From Hexactinellida sp. DTS-2022 (lineage: Eukaryota; Porifera; Hexactinellida), in contig JAPNXP010000002.1 in the NCBI GenBank assembly GCA_028753945.1, positions 558,001-622,000 of the forward strand: a DNA stretch of 64,000 nucleotides, given 5' to 3'. How positions within the stretch are numbered: position 1 is the stretch's first letter; every line of letters starts with the position of its first letter. Position numbers and translations under genes: made by a program. This document shows positions 1 to 8,567 of the stretch, piece after piece. Below the pieces are notes generated by a model. It ran no database searches. It was given only the letters and a program-made list of their open reading frames with translations, and was not told the DNA's origin.

Positions 1-262
1 GCATATACATGTTCTCAGCTTTCCCAGTTTTGTGATGAAAGAAGGGAACTCTCTTCTTATCATTGCTGGCTATAATAACGTAGCACTTGGAAAAGTCGCT
101 ACATGATGTACGGATCTTATCAGCCAGCATCCATATATTCTCCTCGCAATAGAACTTAGTGTAAGGGAGGGACTTTGCGTCCAACTCAAGCGGATCTCGT
201 GTGTCCGGCGTAATCTCATTCAGGGCAATCGGGACCTCGGGTAGACCGCCTTTCTTTGCCAT
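1..262 (-). CDS. NTAQ1: Protein N-terminal glutamine amidohydrolase, 5' part (runs off the left edge)
   Basis: The ATG is at 262 and the frame stays open to base 1, giving the first 87 residues. The segment around FYCEENIWMLADKI (residues 37-50) followed by CYVIIASNDKKRVPFF (60-75) matches the start of NTAQ1/WDYHV1, where vertebrates read CYCEENIW and then ISNERKMIPIW. Cys39 sits where the family's catalytic Cys is; the catalytic His and Asp lie beyond the window. Known role of the family: deamidation of N-terminal Gln to Glu in the Arg/N-degron pathway, cytosolic and nuclear. About 30 residues precede the conserved block, slightly more than in human. The identification rests on one conserved block, so a divergent relative cannot be fully excluded. 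Confidence 0.85.
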   Translation of the reverse strand, partial: MAKKGGLPEVPIALNEITPDTRDPLELDAKSLPYTKFYCEENIWMLADKIRTSCSDFSKCYVIIASNDKKRVPFFHHKTGKAENMYM

Positions 263-697
263 TTCAGTAAATAGTATATTTGCTGTGTTACTTATGGAGC
301 TAGCCAACTATATGTAAAGGTTGTAATTTTCTAGGATATTCGACACAATAGAATATAAAGTACAGTCGAAACCGGTATTTTCTAACCAATTCTTTGTATG
401 GAAATAAAGTTACAAACGTCCAATAGTTAGAATAGTTAGGATAACCCTTATGGAACTAGCCAACTCTATGTAAAGGGTGTTGGTTATAACTTACAATTTG
501 AGGCGACATGTAGAATATTCGACACAAAATAAATAGAAAATATACAAATAATTATAGAAGTAGAAACAACAATAAAACAAATTGTTATTATAGAAAGTAT
601 AAAATAAACAAAAGAAGTTGAAAGAGTATGTATAAAGTATACAAATAATAATAGAGAAGGGAATGACAGAACAACTATTTACTAGGTATACAATAGG
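263..697. repeat. AT-rich intergenic stretch with a duplicated ~70-bp segment
   Basis: Two diverged copies of a segment beginning CTTATGGARCTAGCCAAC and containing ATTCGACACAA lie at about 291-360 and 447-540. The rest is A-rich with no convincing ORF. It lies upstream of NTAQ1 and downstream of the NHL gene, both on the minus strand, so it should hold the NTAQ1 promoter. Confidence 0.5.
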
Positions 698-2182
698 TTA
701 GAATATCTGTAGCATGGCCTGTTTATAGTTGCAGACTACATACACTCTCCCCTGTGTGTCGGTGCATACGCCTCTCGGCTCCACCTGTCTCTCCTCTCCG
801 TGTCGCAGCTCCAGCCGGTCAGTCAGAGCTCTCTTCATGCTAGCGTCTCTGCAGAGCACGTACACGTAGGGGAGCGCAGCGTCCGAGATTAGGAAGCGAC
901 CTGACGCGTCTATGCAGAAGAAGGAGGGAGCAAACCTAGATACGATATCGGTGCTTAGGTATGTATTGGTAAGGATTCCTGTGTGATGGAATTCTATTAC
1001 GAAAGGAGGTCTACTGTTTAGAACGAATATTTTGCTCTTTTCAGTTTTAACATCAAGAGGTCGGTAGAGAGAGCTGTGTGAGAATGTCCGTACAATAGAC
1101 TGGTTAAAGTACACATTAATTCTGTTATTAAAGGAGTCACACACGTACAGATGGGAATCTGAAAATGCTAGCCCTCTGGGGGTGTTCATTTCCCCCTCTT
1201 CGGTACCATGTCTACCGAAATAACCAACACAATTAATATGCTTACTACAACTATCATTTGTAAAACTCATACGAGCTATAATATCAAAAGTGTGGGTGAT
1301 ACGAGACACAGCACTCACATAGAGTTTGTTGTCATTGAACTCTATACCGCAGGGCTGTAAAATTGAATACCTATTAAGATATAATGTAGGCTGGTATTGA
1401 ATTTTCGGTGGATATTCTTTCTTAGTTTGCAAGATTAGATCATTGTAATAAGACTCTATCTTAACTTCTCCTTCAAAAGAGGCTGTGAAACCGACGAAGT
1501 TCCCTTCACGTACAGTTTTACTGTCGATGGAATACGAGTATAGCATACAGGAGGTGTTATCTAGTATGTACACAGCATTGTCTATGCTGTCATAAGCTAT
1601 TCCCTGCGGATACTGACACCTTAATTCTATTGTAGCGACAGGCCGGCATCTTGAAGTGTAGCCCTTAGATTCAACAGGCAACACAAACGGAGATATTACA
1701 TTACTTATTTCCTCCTCTGCTATAGCTTTCGCTTCAATGTTTTCAACCTTAATTTCTCTCTTCTTGTCTCGAGTATCTTCTATCCTGTTTTCTGTTAGCT
1801 CTACTTTTCCTATTCCCCTAAGCTGCTCACACAGGCCTTCCTTCCACACTATGTCTACTCTGTATCTCGTGTGCTCGCTCTCCACTGCCTCTATCTTCCT
1901 ATCTATGTCAGACACACAAGAGTGTTTGAGATCCCCAAATTCCCCGCTAGCGAACTGCTCCTCTATCCCAGCCCTTATGGCAGTGAGAGAGGACAGCTTA
2001 TCTGCATACTCGCTATGTCTCCGAGTCTGTTCCTTCTCCACTCTGTCTAACTCGGCACTCAGCTCGCTCTCTATCCGCTGCACCACGGATCTCAGCTGTG
2101 AGACCCGCTCTCTCAGAGCAGACCTGGCAGCCGCTACCCCCGCCAGCAGACCCCCTGTCCCCTCATGTGCCACCGTAGCCAT
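698..2182 (-). CDS. Coiled-coil protein with C-terminal NHL-type beta-propeller
   Basis: Single exon, 494 residues from the ATG at 2182; the frame extends further 5' but only to a GTG, and GC-rich coding composition begins near this ATG. Residues about 15-165 are a charged heptad-rich coiled coil (SALRERVSQLRSVVQRIES and onward). The remainder has NHL/six-bladed propeller signatures such as YPQGIAYD and MNTPRGLAF followed by LYVCDSFNNRINVYF. There is no RING finger and no B-box, so it resembles the C-terminal half of TRIM/NHL proteins and has no ubiquitin ligase module. A related protein lies at 24372-25718 with the same plan. Propellers of this kind bind RNA or protein, but the partner here is unknown. 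Family assignment is secure, function is not. Confidence 0.82.
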   Translation of the reverse strand: MATVAHEGTGGLLAGVAAARSALRERVSQLRSVVQRIESELSAELDRVEKEQTRRHSEYADKLSSLTAIRAGIEEQFASGEFGDLKHSCVSDIDRKIEAVESEHTRYRVDIVWKEGLCEQLRGIGKVELTENRIEDTRDKKREIKVENIEAKAIAEEEISNVISPFVLPVESKGYTSRCRPVATIELRCQYPQGIAYDSIDNAVYILDNTSCMLYSYSIDSKTVREGNFVGFTASFEGEVKIESYYNDLILQTKKEYPPKIQYQPTLYLNRYSILQPCGIEFNDNKLYVSAVSRITHTFDIIARMSFTNDSCSKHINCVGYFGRHGTEEGEMNTPRGLAFSDSHLYVCDSFNNRINVYFNQSIVRTFSHSSLYRPLDVKTEKSKIFVLNSRPPFVIEFHHTGILTNTYLSTDIVSRFAPSFFCIDASGRFLISDAALPYVYVLCRDASMKRALTDRLELRHGEERQVEPRGVCTDTQGRVYVVCNYKQAMLQIF

Positions 2183-2249
2183 AACACAGACAGAATGAGT
2201 ACCGATGCTTACAACTTGAAGACAAATGCACACTTGTATAAATTATTAC

Positions 2250-2437
2250 TACAGTAGAACCTCGTTAATACGACAGCAACGGAAGGTAAAAATTTGTTCG
2301 CTTTATCCGGAGTTCGTATTAACCGGAGTAATTCCCATAGAATAGCCATTGTAGGGACCTGATTTTGTGGAACTGTTTGTTCGTCTTATGCCGAAATTCG
2401 TATTAACCGTGTTCGTACTAACGAGGTTGTACTGTAT
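2250..2437. mobile_element. MITE, family A (TACAG...CTGTA, TA target)
   Basis: About 188 bp with terminal inverted repeats: left end TACAGTAGAACCTCGTTAAT, right end the complement of a near-identical sequence. No ORF. It is the same family as the copies at 17097, 21886, 23658 and 47628. The TA-flanked CAG termini suggest a Tc1/mariner- or pogo-type non-autonomous element. Confidence 0.85.
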
Positions 2438-2456
2438 ATACTTCTACTGTATACTA

Positions 2457-2640
2457 TACAGTCGACTCAGCTTAATAGAGCCACCGGTTAATAGATTTAT
2501 CCGCTTAATGTGATCAGGATTTCATAGGATTTATTGGACGGAATGACAGTTTGGCTTAAAATATTTTCGGTTAATAGATTTCTCCGCTTAATCGGGTCGT
2601 AGTAACCCTAATTGGGGCATCCAGATACCAGAATCCCAAA
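2457..2640. mobile_element. MITE, family B, 3' end decayed
   Basis: Starts TACAGTCGACTCAGCTTAAT and shares its interior with the complete copy at 7384-7572 (repeated blocks of CCGCTTAATCGGGTC type). The right terminus is degraded, so the end is approximate. Confidence 0.7.
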
Positions 2641-3270
2641 CGCCTCCTATCTCCCATTCCCCTACTCCAACCAATAACACACAAGCACCACAATAAAGCG
2701 CCACAATAATAATATAAACTAAATTGATTGCTCTTTTTTTAATAATAACAATATTATAAATAATAATTTGCGCAAGTAAACAAGTACAATAATAGAAAGT
2801 ACTGCCTGAGGAGGCTCAGGCACTTCAAAACTAAATAAAGTCAAATAAGAACAGATGAGTAAATAAAGAAAGTGAAACAAAAACAAACATTGCAATACAG
2901 CACTTGTAACACGAAAAGTCCTGTAAAATAACAACAATCAGCAAAGCACCTCAGCAGCATTGACAATGTATCAAATCAGCAATTGCAATACAGCGATATT
3001 TCCAACATAAAATTATAAGAAATTACTTATAGAGCTCAGCTCTAGTAGAGTTCAGTTTTTCAGTATGTGTATTCAGGCACTGAGAAAGGTCAGTTTTTCC
3101 CAAGCTTTGAAATTGACCTTTAGAAAGTAAGCCTGGGCTTTTAGTATGGGAAAAATCTGAACTCTATAAAGCTCAGCTCTATATAAGCATTCTCTAATTA
3201 TAATCTTTGCAATATTGCAATACTGCACACACACAAGCATAGCCAACGAACGATTGACAAGTTAGCTTCA
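2641..3270. other. Gene-poor AT-rich stretch with an inverted-repeat remnant
   Basis: No convincing gene. Positions about 3028-3185 form an element with related ends (AGAGCTCAGCTCTAGTAGAG and ATAAAGCTCAGCTCTATATA). Fragments with similar AGCTCAGTTTTT-type ends recur near 17890-18010 and 22340-22430, so it is probably another small transposon family. Confidence 0.45.
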
Positions 3271-3276
3271 AGAACA

Positions 3277-3290
3277 CTATAAATAGGACG
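3277..3290 (+). promoter_or_regulatory. Candidate TATA box
   Basis: A consensus-like CTATAAATAGGA lies about 75 bp upstream of an ATG at 3354 on the plus strand. It is the only strong TATA-box plus ATG plus splice-donor combination I noticed outside the recognised genes. Inference only. Confidence 0.35.
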
Positions 3291-3353
3291 AGAGTGTAAA
3301 TAGTGACACTCAACTTTCAATCCAAATTCAATCTTTCAAATCCAATCAAATTA

Positions 3354-4315
3354 ATGTACACTACAGTGAAAGAACTCCGGAAACAGCTGAGAGAACTAGT
3401 GCGCATCTCTCAATGTAAGTTTCATTAATTTAATTCATCAATTCTTTAATAATTACGGTATACTTTTCTTTCGCAGCAGTCCCGGAAGCGTGCTCCTTAA
3501 TGTGCCAGGATGGCTTGGGAATATGGGGTTGGAGTAAATCTTCGTTTTCAGACGGGTGTGACATAACTACAACCTGTGTAGAATGGGAATAAAGCTTGCC
3601 AAAACAGTTAGCTATTGTTGTTGGCACTTGTTTTGAATAGAAACTCCCGTAGAGCTCATCACAACCAAGCAATTTACAGTGTTTCAGAAGGGTAGAATTC
3701 TTCGCCATGAGAGAGAACAAATGGCTATTTTCAATCACCAATATATGCACCTTTTGCTCCTCTAAATACAGGTTTAATTTGTCAAAACTACCCTCTGTAT
3801 AGCCGAACGCCCTCACTTCAGTTAATTCCTTGGCATACACATAATCCTTTAACCTAACGAATAGCTGACCAGATGATTTAGGATTAGGAGCAGTGAGTAC
3901 GATCTGTAGTTGGTCTGTGTACTACTCTCGTTTAAATACTCCAATTTTTCTTGTAAGTTCTCAATCAGTGTCTCGTGACCGTACGCTACGTCTGTGTACT
4001 TGTTTGGGAACAACTTACGAATCATTACGTAGGGCTGCGTATACAAGGTGGGTTGTGGGTTCACGCAGGTAAACAAGAATAAGTATTGCAGCTCCGGTGG
4101 CAAGAGAGGGTTGAGTAGAGGCATGTGGCCCTCATGCACGTCAACAAATATAACGTAGGTGGTGGATTTATAAAAATGCTCGTTATTCGTGTTAACAGGT
4201 AATTTGAATTACAAATTTACCACAAACATTATTTACTTAGTCTCGTCAGTTAACATTATTTTCTTCTATTTTCTAGCTCCAAAGATTATAACACTAATGG
4301 AACAGATAATTTAAT
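3354..4315 (+). CDS. Possible two-exon small gene; broken LOTUS-gene copy in its intron
   Basis: From the ATG at 3354 a short exon encodes MYTTVKELRKQLRELVRISQ and ends at a strong donor (T|GTAAGT, about 3415). A good acceptor follows a pyrimidine tract at about 4276 (TTCTATTTTCTAG). Joined, the frame continues SPKIITLMEQII and stops, giving roughly 32 residues. The pattern resembles half of a SAP-like helix pair but is too short to classify. The antisense pseudogene at 3453-4192 lies in the intron. It could be a real small gene, the head of a gene cut off by the duplication, or chance. Confidence 0.25.
3453..4192 (-). pseudogene. Truncated, internally deleted copy of the LOTUS/pseudo-DEAD gene
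   Basis: This stretch copies the 3' half of the gene at 4931-6997. It aligns with 4951 to about 5925, but about 220-240 bp of the parent (roughly 5415-5640) are missing at a junction near 3912. The deletion throws the two halves into different frames: 3849-4139 carries the end of the first RecA-like domain and 3430-3840 the end of the second. Everything upstream, including the LOTUS domain and the start codon, is absent. By eye there are about 26 base differences over the first 460 bp, but only about 3 amino-acid changes in the 128 or so comparable residues. It is therefore a recent duplicate that kept its coding constraint until late, or is corrected by gene conversion. Confidence 0.85.
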
Positions 4316-4930
4316 TAATACATTTATAATATTTTCTTGTTCAGTTGTGTATTTATTAAATTAATTAGAAAAACTGCATTAAACCATTTCGAATGACACT
4401 CCCCGACAGATATGTATTATCGAGTGCACTTATATACCTAATTAATATATGGTCCAAAAGCACGGGAAGATAATCAATTTATAATTCTATTAGTTAGAAT
4501 GAAATAATATAAATTCATAGTTGCATAATTATTAATGAAATTCAATTACATCAAATTCATTTTACGAGGAAGCTATTTATAATATCGTCAGAGGACCCAC
4601 ATCTGTTATATAGGAATTCTATTATTGCTGTGAAGAATGATGAACAAATTAATTAATAATCAAAGTGTACTTAAACTAGAGGCTACTTTCAACGGCTATT
4701 AAAGGAACCGAACAAATACCAAAGGGCTCGTCTATTTAAAACTACATCGATTTAAATACAAATATAATTTGCTGTAATGAATTAACCAAAACAGATTAAA
4801 TCTGAGCTTGTAGAGCATCGCAAAGTAAGATTGAATTAATAATTATAAAGATGTATATAAATCAATCGTCTCATTCATTTAATTTCTTGTGAGAAATAAA
4901 TTGATATTTGGAATATTAGCATCAATTTAA
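4193..4930. other. AT-rich spacer between the two LOTUS-gene copies
   Basis: Very AT-rich, no ORF of note apart from the possible second exon of the small plus-strand gene near 4277-4315. No terminal inverted repeats that would explain the duplication as a transposition. Confidence 0.5.
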
Positions 4931-6997
4931 TCAATTTGCATTAAAAAATGTTACGGTATACTTTTCTTTCGCAGCAGTGCTGGAAGCGTGCTCCTTAATG
5001 TGCCAGGATGGCTTAGGAATATGGGGCTGGAGTAAATCTTCGTTTTCCGACGGATGTGACATAACTACAACCTGTGTAGAATGGGAATAAAGCTTGCCAA
5101 AACAGTTAGCTATTGTAGTTGGCACTTGTTTGGAATAAAAACTCCCGTAGAGCTCATCACAGCCAAGCAATTTACAGTGTTTCAGAAGGGTAGAGTTCTT
5201 CACCATGAGAGAAAACAAATGGCTATTTTCTATGACTAATATATGCACTTTCTGCTCCTCTAAATACAGGTTTAACTTTTCAAAACTGCCTTCCGTATAG
5301 CCGAACGCCCTCACTTCAGTTAATTCCTTGGCATACACGTAATCCTTTAGCCTAACGAATAGCTGACCAGATGACTTAGGATTAGGAGCAGTGAGTACGA
5401 TCTGTAGTTGGTCGAGAGCAACGTCTACTTTGTTAACAGCAAGCTCAAGCAGGAGGGAGGTCTTCCCCTTGCTAGGCCCAGCCTGTATAAACAGGTTAAT
5501 GTTGGCTTTAAGCGTAGCAGCAGTCAACTGATTGAGGGCTGGAGACGGGGATTTAGCGTCATTTAGCGACATTAGTGATATTAAATCTCCATTTACAACA
5601 GGGGAGGCCTGTATGACTTTGGGCGGAATCTGAGTAATCTGTGTGTGGACAGGAGTACACTCGTTTAAATATTTCAATTTTTCTGTTAAGTTCTCGATGA
5701 GCGTCTCGTGACCATACGCTACATCTGTGTACCTGTTTGGGAACAACTTACGGATCATTACGTAAGGCTGCGTATACAAGGTGGGTTGTGGGTTCACGCA
5801 GGTGAACAAGAATAAGTATTGCAGCTCCGGTGGCAAAAGAGTGTTGAGTAGAGGCATGTGGCCCTCATGCACGTCAACAAATATAACGTAAGTGGTGGAT
5901 TTATAAAAATGCTCGTTATTCGTGTTGAGCAGGCTGATCATGTCTAGAAAACTTAAAGTTATGACCTTAGCTTTAGTATTCCGGAATACATGGGAATTGA
6001 AACGCTCTACACTTTCGGAAGATTCTAGAACACCGAAATCGTGGAATTCTTGCATTTTAACCACAAGAATAGCCGGCGTGCCGTCCAACTCCTCCTCGAG
6101 GTCTAGAGCCACCGCGGTAGCGATGTCGATGCAGAGAGGGATGCTCAGTTCTATTATCGCTATGTGCGAACCGCGGTAAATGTAGGGAAATGCGATAGAC
6201 AGAATCTGCACCAGCTGTGGTGATTTAGGAATTTTTTCTTTCAATAGCAGGTCAATAATTTCGTTGTCACTGAATATCAATTCTTCCGCGGTATCCTCCT
6301 GGACGGGCGGTGGGGAAATCGGTAGGTACTGCGGCCCCGGGGCAGAGGGGTGCATCGCCCTAGGAGGCATAGGGGGGCCGACTGGGGGGTAGAGTGGAGC
6401 GTATCGGACCTGTTGAGGCGGTGGTATATATGTCCCGTGATGTCCGTGTGCGCTAGGAGGGGGCCCGTGATGTCCGTGTGGCCCATGAGTGGGAGGGGGG
6501 CCATGAGTGGGAGGGGGGCCATGAGAACTAGGGGGACGGTATTGTGCAAAGGTAGGGTACGAAGGGTAGTGCATTGGGGGTTTGTATTGTTGGGTGTAAT
6601 GCGGGGGCTGCCGAGGAGGGTACTTATTGTAGGAACCGCCCTGCGGACGAGGGGCATTTTGGAACGATTGCGATTGTGGATAATATTTGGTGTTTCTAGC
6701 TCTCTGGACTCGCTTAACAGCGGATGTCACCTTCCTTTGATTATTTATGAGTTTCGCGACGTGTTTTATTTCCTCGCAGGCCACACCGTAAGTAATAGCT
6801 CCGCTAAAACGAACTGTATCTGGAATTGAACGCATGAAACTCTCAACATTACTATGGCCAAACTGTTGGTAAGAGAGTGATACTCCCATAAATGTTTTAT
6901 AGTCGATTTCAACCTTGTTGATGGGCGTTCCTTCCGGGCAGGAAATCAGCACGGACCGCAAAGACTTTTTTATTTTATTGAGTTCTTCTGCGGACAT
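4931..6997 (-). CDS. LOTUS-domain protein fused to two degenerate DEAD-box-like domains
   Basis: Intronless, 688 residues from the ATG at 6997 (the longer frame begins at a TTG). Residues 7-66 are an OST-HTH/LOTUS domain (IDYKTFMGVSLSYQQFGHSN, FMRSIPDTVRF). Residues 66-90 (AITYGVACEEIKHVAKL) match the helical extension of TDRD7-type extended LOTUS domains, which in known proteins bind the helicase Vasa. Residues 120-235 are Pro/His/Gly-rich with GPPPTH repeats. Residues 243-445 follow a DEAD-box RecA1 pattern (Q-motif region SPQLVQILSIAF, DEAD position VIFVDVHEGH, SAT position LFLFTC) but have lost the P-loop. Residues 485-665 repeat the pattern with a P-loop-like AGPSKGKT (506-513), CDELYG (613-618) where DEAD should be, and VVVMSHPS for motif III. 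I see no helicase C-terminal domain. A germ-granule or piRNA-type role is inference from the LOTUS domain. Confidence 0.8.
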   Translation of the reverse strand: MSAEELNKIKKSLRSVLISCPEGTPINKVEIDYKTFMGVSLSYQQFGHSNVESFMRSIPDTVRFSGAITYGVACEEIKHVAKLINNQRKVTSAVKRVQRARNTKYYPQSQSFQNAPRPQGGSYNKYPPRQPPHYTQQYKPPMHYPSYPTFAQYRPPSSHGPPPTHGPPPTHGPHGHHGPPPSAHGHHGTYIPPPQQVRYAPLYPPVGPPMPPRAMHPSAPGPQYLPISPPPVQEDTAEELIFSDNEIIDLLLKEKIPKSPQLVQILSIAFPYIYRGSHIAIIELSIPLCIDIATAVALDLEEELDGTPAILVVKMQEFHDFGVLESSESVERFNSHVFRNTKAKVITLSFLDMISLLNTNNEHFYKSTTYVIFVDVHEGHMPLLNTLLPPELQYLFLFTCVNPQPTLYTQPYVMIRKLFPNRYTDVAYGHETLIENLTEKLKYLNECTPVHTQITQIPPKVIQASPVVNGDLISLMSLNDAKSPSPALNQLTAATLKANINLFIQAGPSKGKTSLLLELAVNKVDVALDQLQIVLTAPNPKSSGQLFVRLKDYVYAKELTEVRAFGYTEGSFEKLNLYLEEQKVHILVIENSHLFSLMVKNSTLLKHCKLLGCDELYGSFYSKQVPTTIANCFGKLYSHSTQVVVMSHPSENEDLLQPHIPKPSWHIKEHASSTAAKEKYTVTFFNAN

Positions 6998-8567
6998 TTT
7001 CAATTTTCTAATAGTTTCTCAAAAGATGTGCTTACAGATTATGTATGTTTAACTGAAGTATAATATTGTACTAAGGGCCTAAACATACCAGTTACAAGTA
7101 TTATTATCTCTGTGCAATAATTCTAGCAGCTAAATTATATATTTCCCAAACTGAACACATCAAAAGTGTACCCTGCAAGGAATAAATATATTAACAGCAT
7201 AGTCATAATCTTTGTGGCTGAAAGGAGTCTTATCTGGTAACATAAACTCATTTACTTTTGTGACATGGATTAGTCTTAATTAATTAATAACATAAGTTGG
7301 CAATACGTATTTACAATAACACGTGAACTAAATCTACTTATTATACAAGCGAAGTTAGCTATGAATATGGTCTGAAATGTAAATACAGTCAACTCCGCTT
7401 AATAGAGCCACCTCGGGACCAGGTTGTTTTGACCCGATTAAGCGGAGAAACCGATTAACCGAAAATATTGTAAGCCAAACTGTAATTCTGTCCTATAAAT
7501 CCTGTGAAATTTTGACCCGATTAAGCGGATAAACCGATTAACCGATGGCTCTATTAAGCGGAGTTGACTGTAATACTAAGCATCATACAAACATGTCAAT
7601 GAAAACGAATAGATTTCTAAAAATTGTTACGTATTCATATGGAAACTCGAAAATTTGTACTATGTTAAAATGTAAAAATAAAACTACAGCCAAGCTGAGA
7701 GCGTTTTCTGTTGGAAGTAAAAAATTTAGAAAGTTAATGAACAACTCGTGTTTTTTTCCAAACATGTTTATAGCATGTAGTGTATTTCGATATGTAAACC
7801 TTATATACTTTATGTAGTTCAATATACTACAGAACACTCTCGTTAACTGAACACAAATAAGGAAGTTAGGAGGTTTAATTCCCCGCTCAGGACTAAGGGA
7901 CTAAACAAGGCTTTTTCACTTTTTACCCGGCGGCAGGATCTAAGCCACCGGCCCAGTGGTTTTAAACCTTTTTGTACTTAATATTATTTATACGTAGAAT
8001 ATTAATCAATTTACTTTATTATGGCCATTGTAAGTTTGGGGCGTACTGTAAACAGAAAATGTATTTATATTTTACGCCTCGCGAAGCGACTGAGATCTAA
8101 GGGCTCGTAATTGTCGTAAAGCAAAAGTACGATTTAACGGATATAAACACAAAATAATAAGACTATTTAATTGGATTAAGTGTTAAATTAATTAAATAAA
8201 ACTTAACTCAAATAAGAAGATTAGATTCAATTCGATTTCGAATATTCGGTTTCTTGGTACAAACCCCAAACCCCAAAAGTAGAGTAAATGAATAAATATT
8301 CTCATTTCTAACACAACAGTTTAATCACAATCAACTCTATCCTTACTGACAACATATACGTAAATAATACCTTATAGAATGATGCTAAAAATTAAAAGCT
8401 AAGTTCAAATGGAGTCCACTAATACCAGTTATTAGTTAAAGATAACTACAAATACATACTAGTTAGAATGTACAATAGAATCACCATTGTTTCATAGCAA
8501 TAGTATATCCAAATCAGGTAATATGTATAAACAGACACTAATCGCGTAGAGGAGTCACGCTGCCAAA
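6998..8567. other. Intergenic stretch, AT-rich, one complete MITE
   Basis: Apart from the family B element at 7384-7572 there is no supported gene. Frames of 80-90 codons on both strands near 7545-7837 overlap each other, lack homology and are AT-driven. It should contain the promoter of the LOTUS gene and the 3' region of the USP gene. Confidence 0.5.
7384..7572. mobile_element. MITE, family B, complete
   Basis: Near-perfect terminal inverted repeats: left TACAGTCAACTCCGCTTAAT and the complementary right end closing at CTGTA. It contains two internal blocks related to the ends (GACCCGATTAAGCGGA twice). 189 bp, no ORF. Confidence 0.88.

Noticed and set aside
2719-2937. 72-codon hydrophobic minus-strand frame
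   Set aside because: Very AT-rich, overlaps low-complexity sequence and has no homology.
7545-7837. Overlapping 84-90-codon frames on both strands
   Set aside because: They overlap each other, one starts inside a family B MITE, and neither has recognisable sequence.
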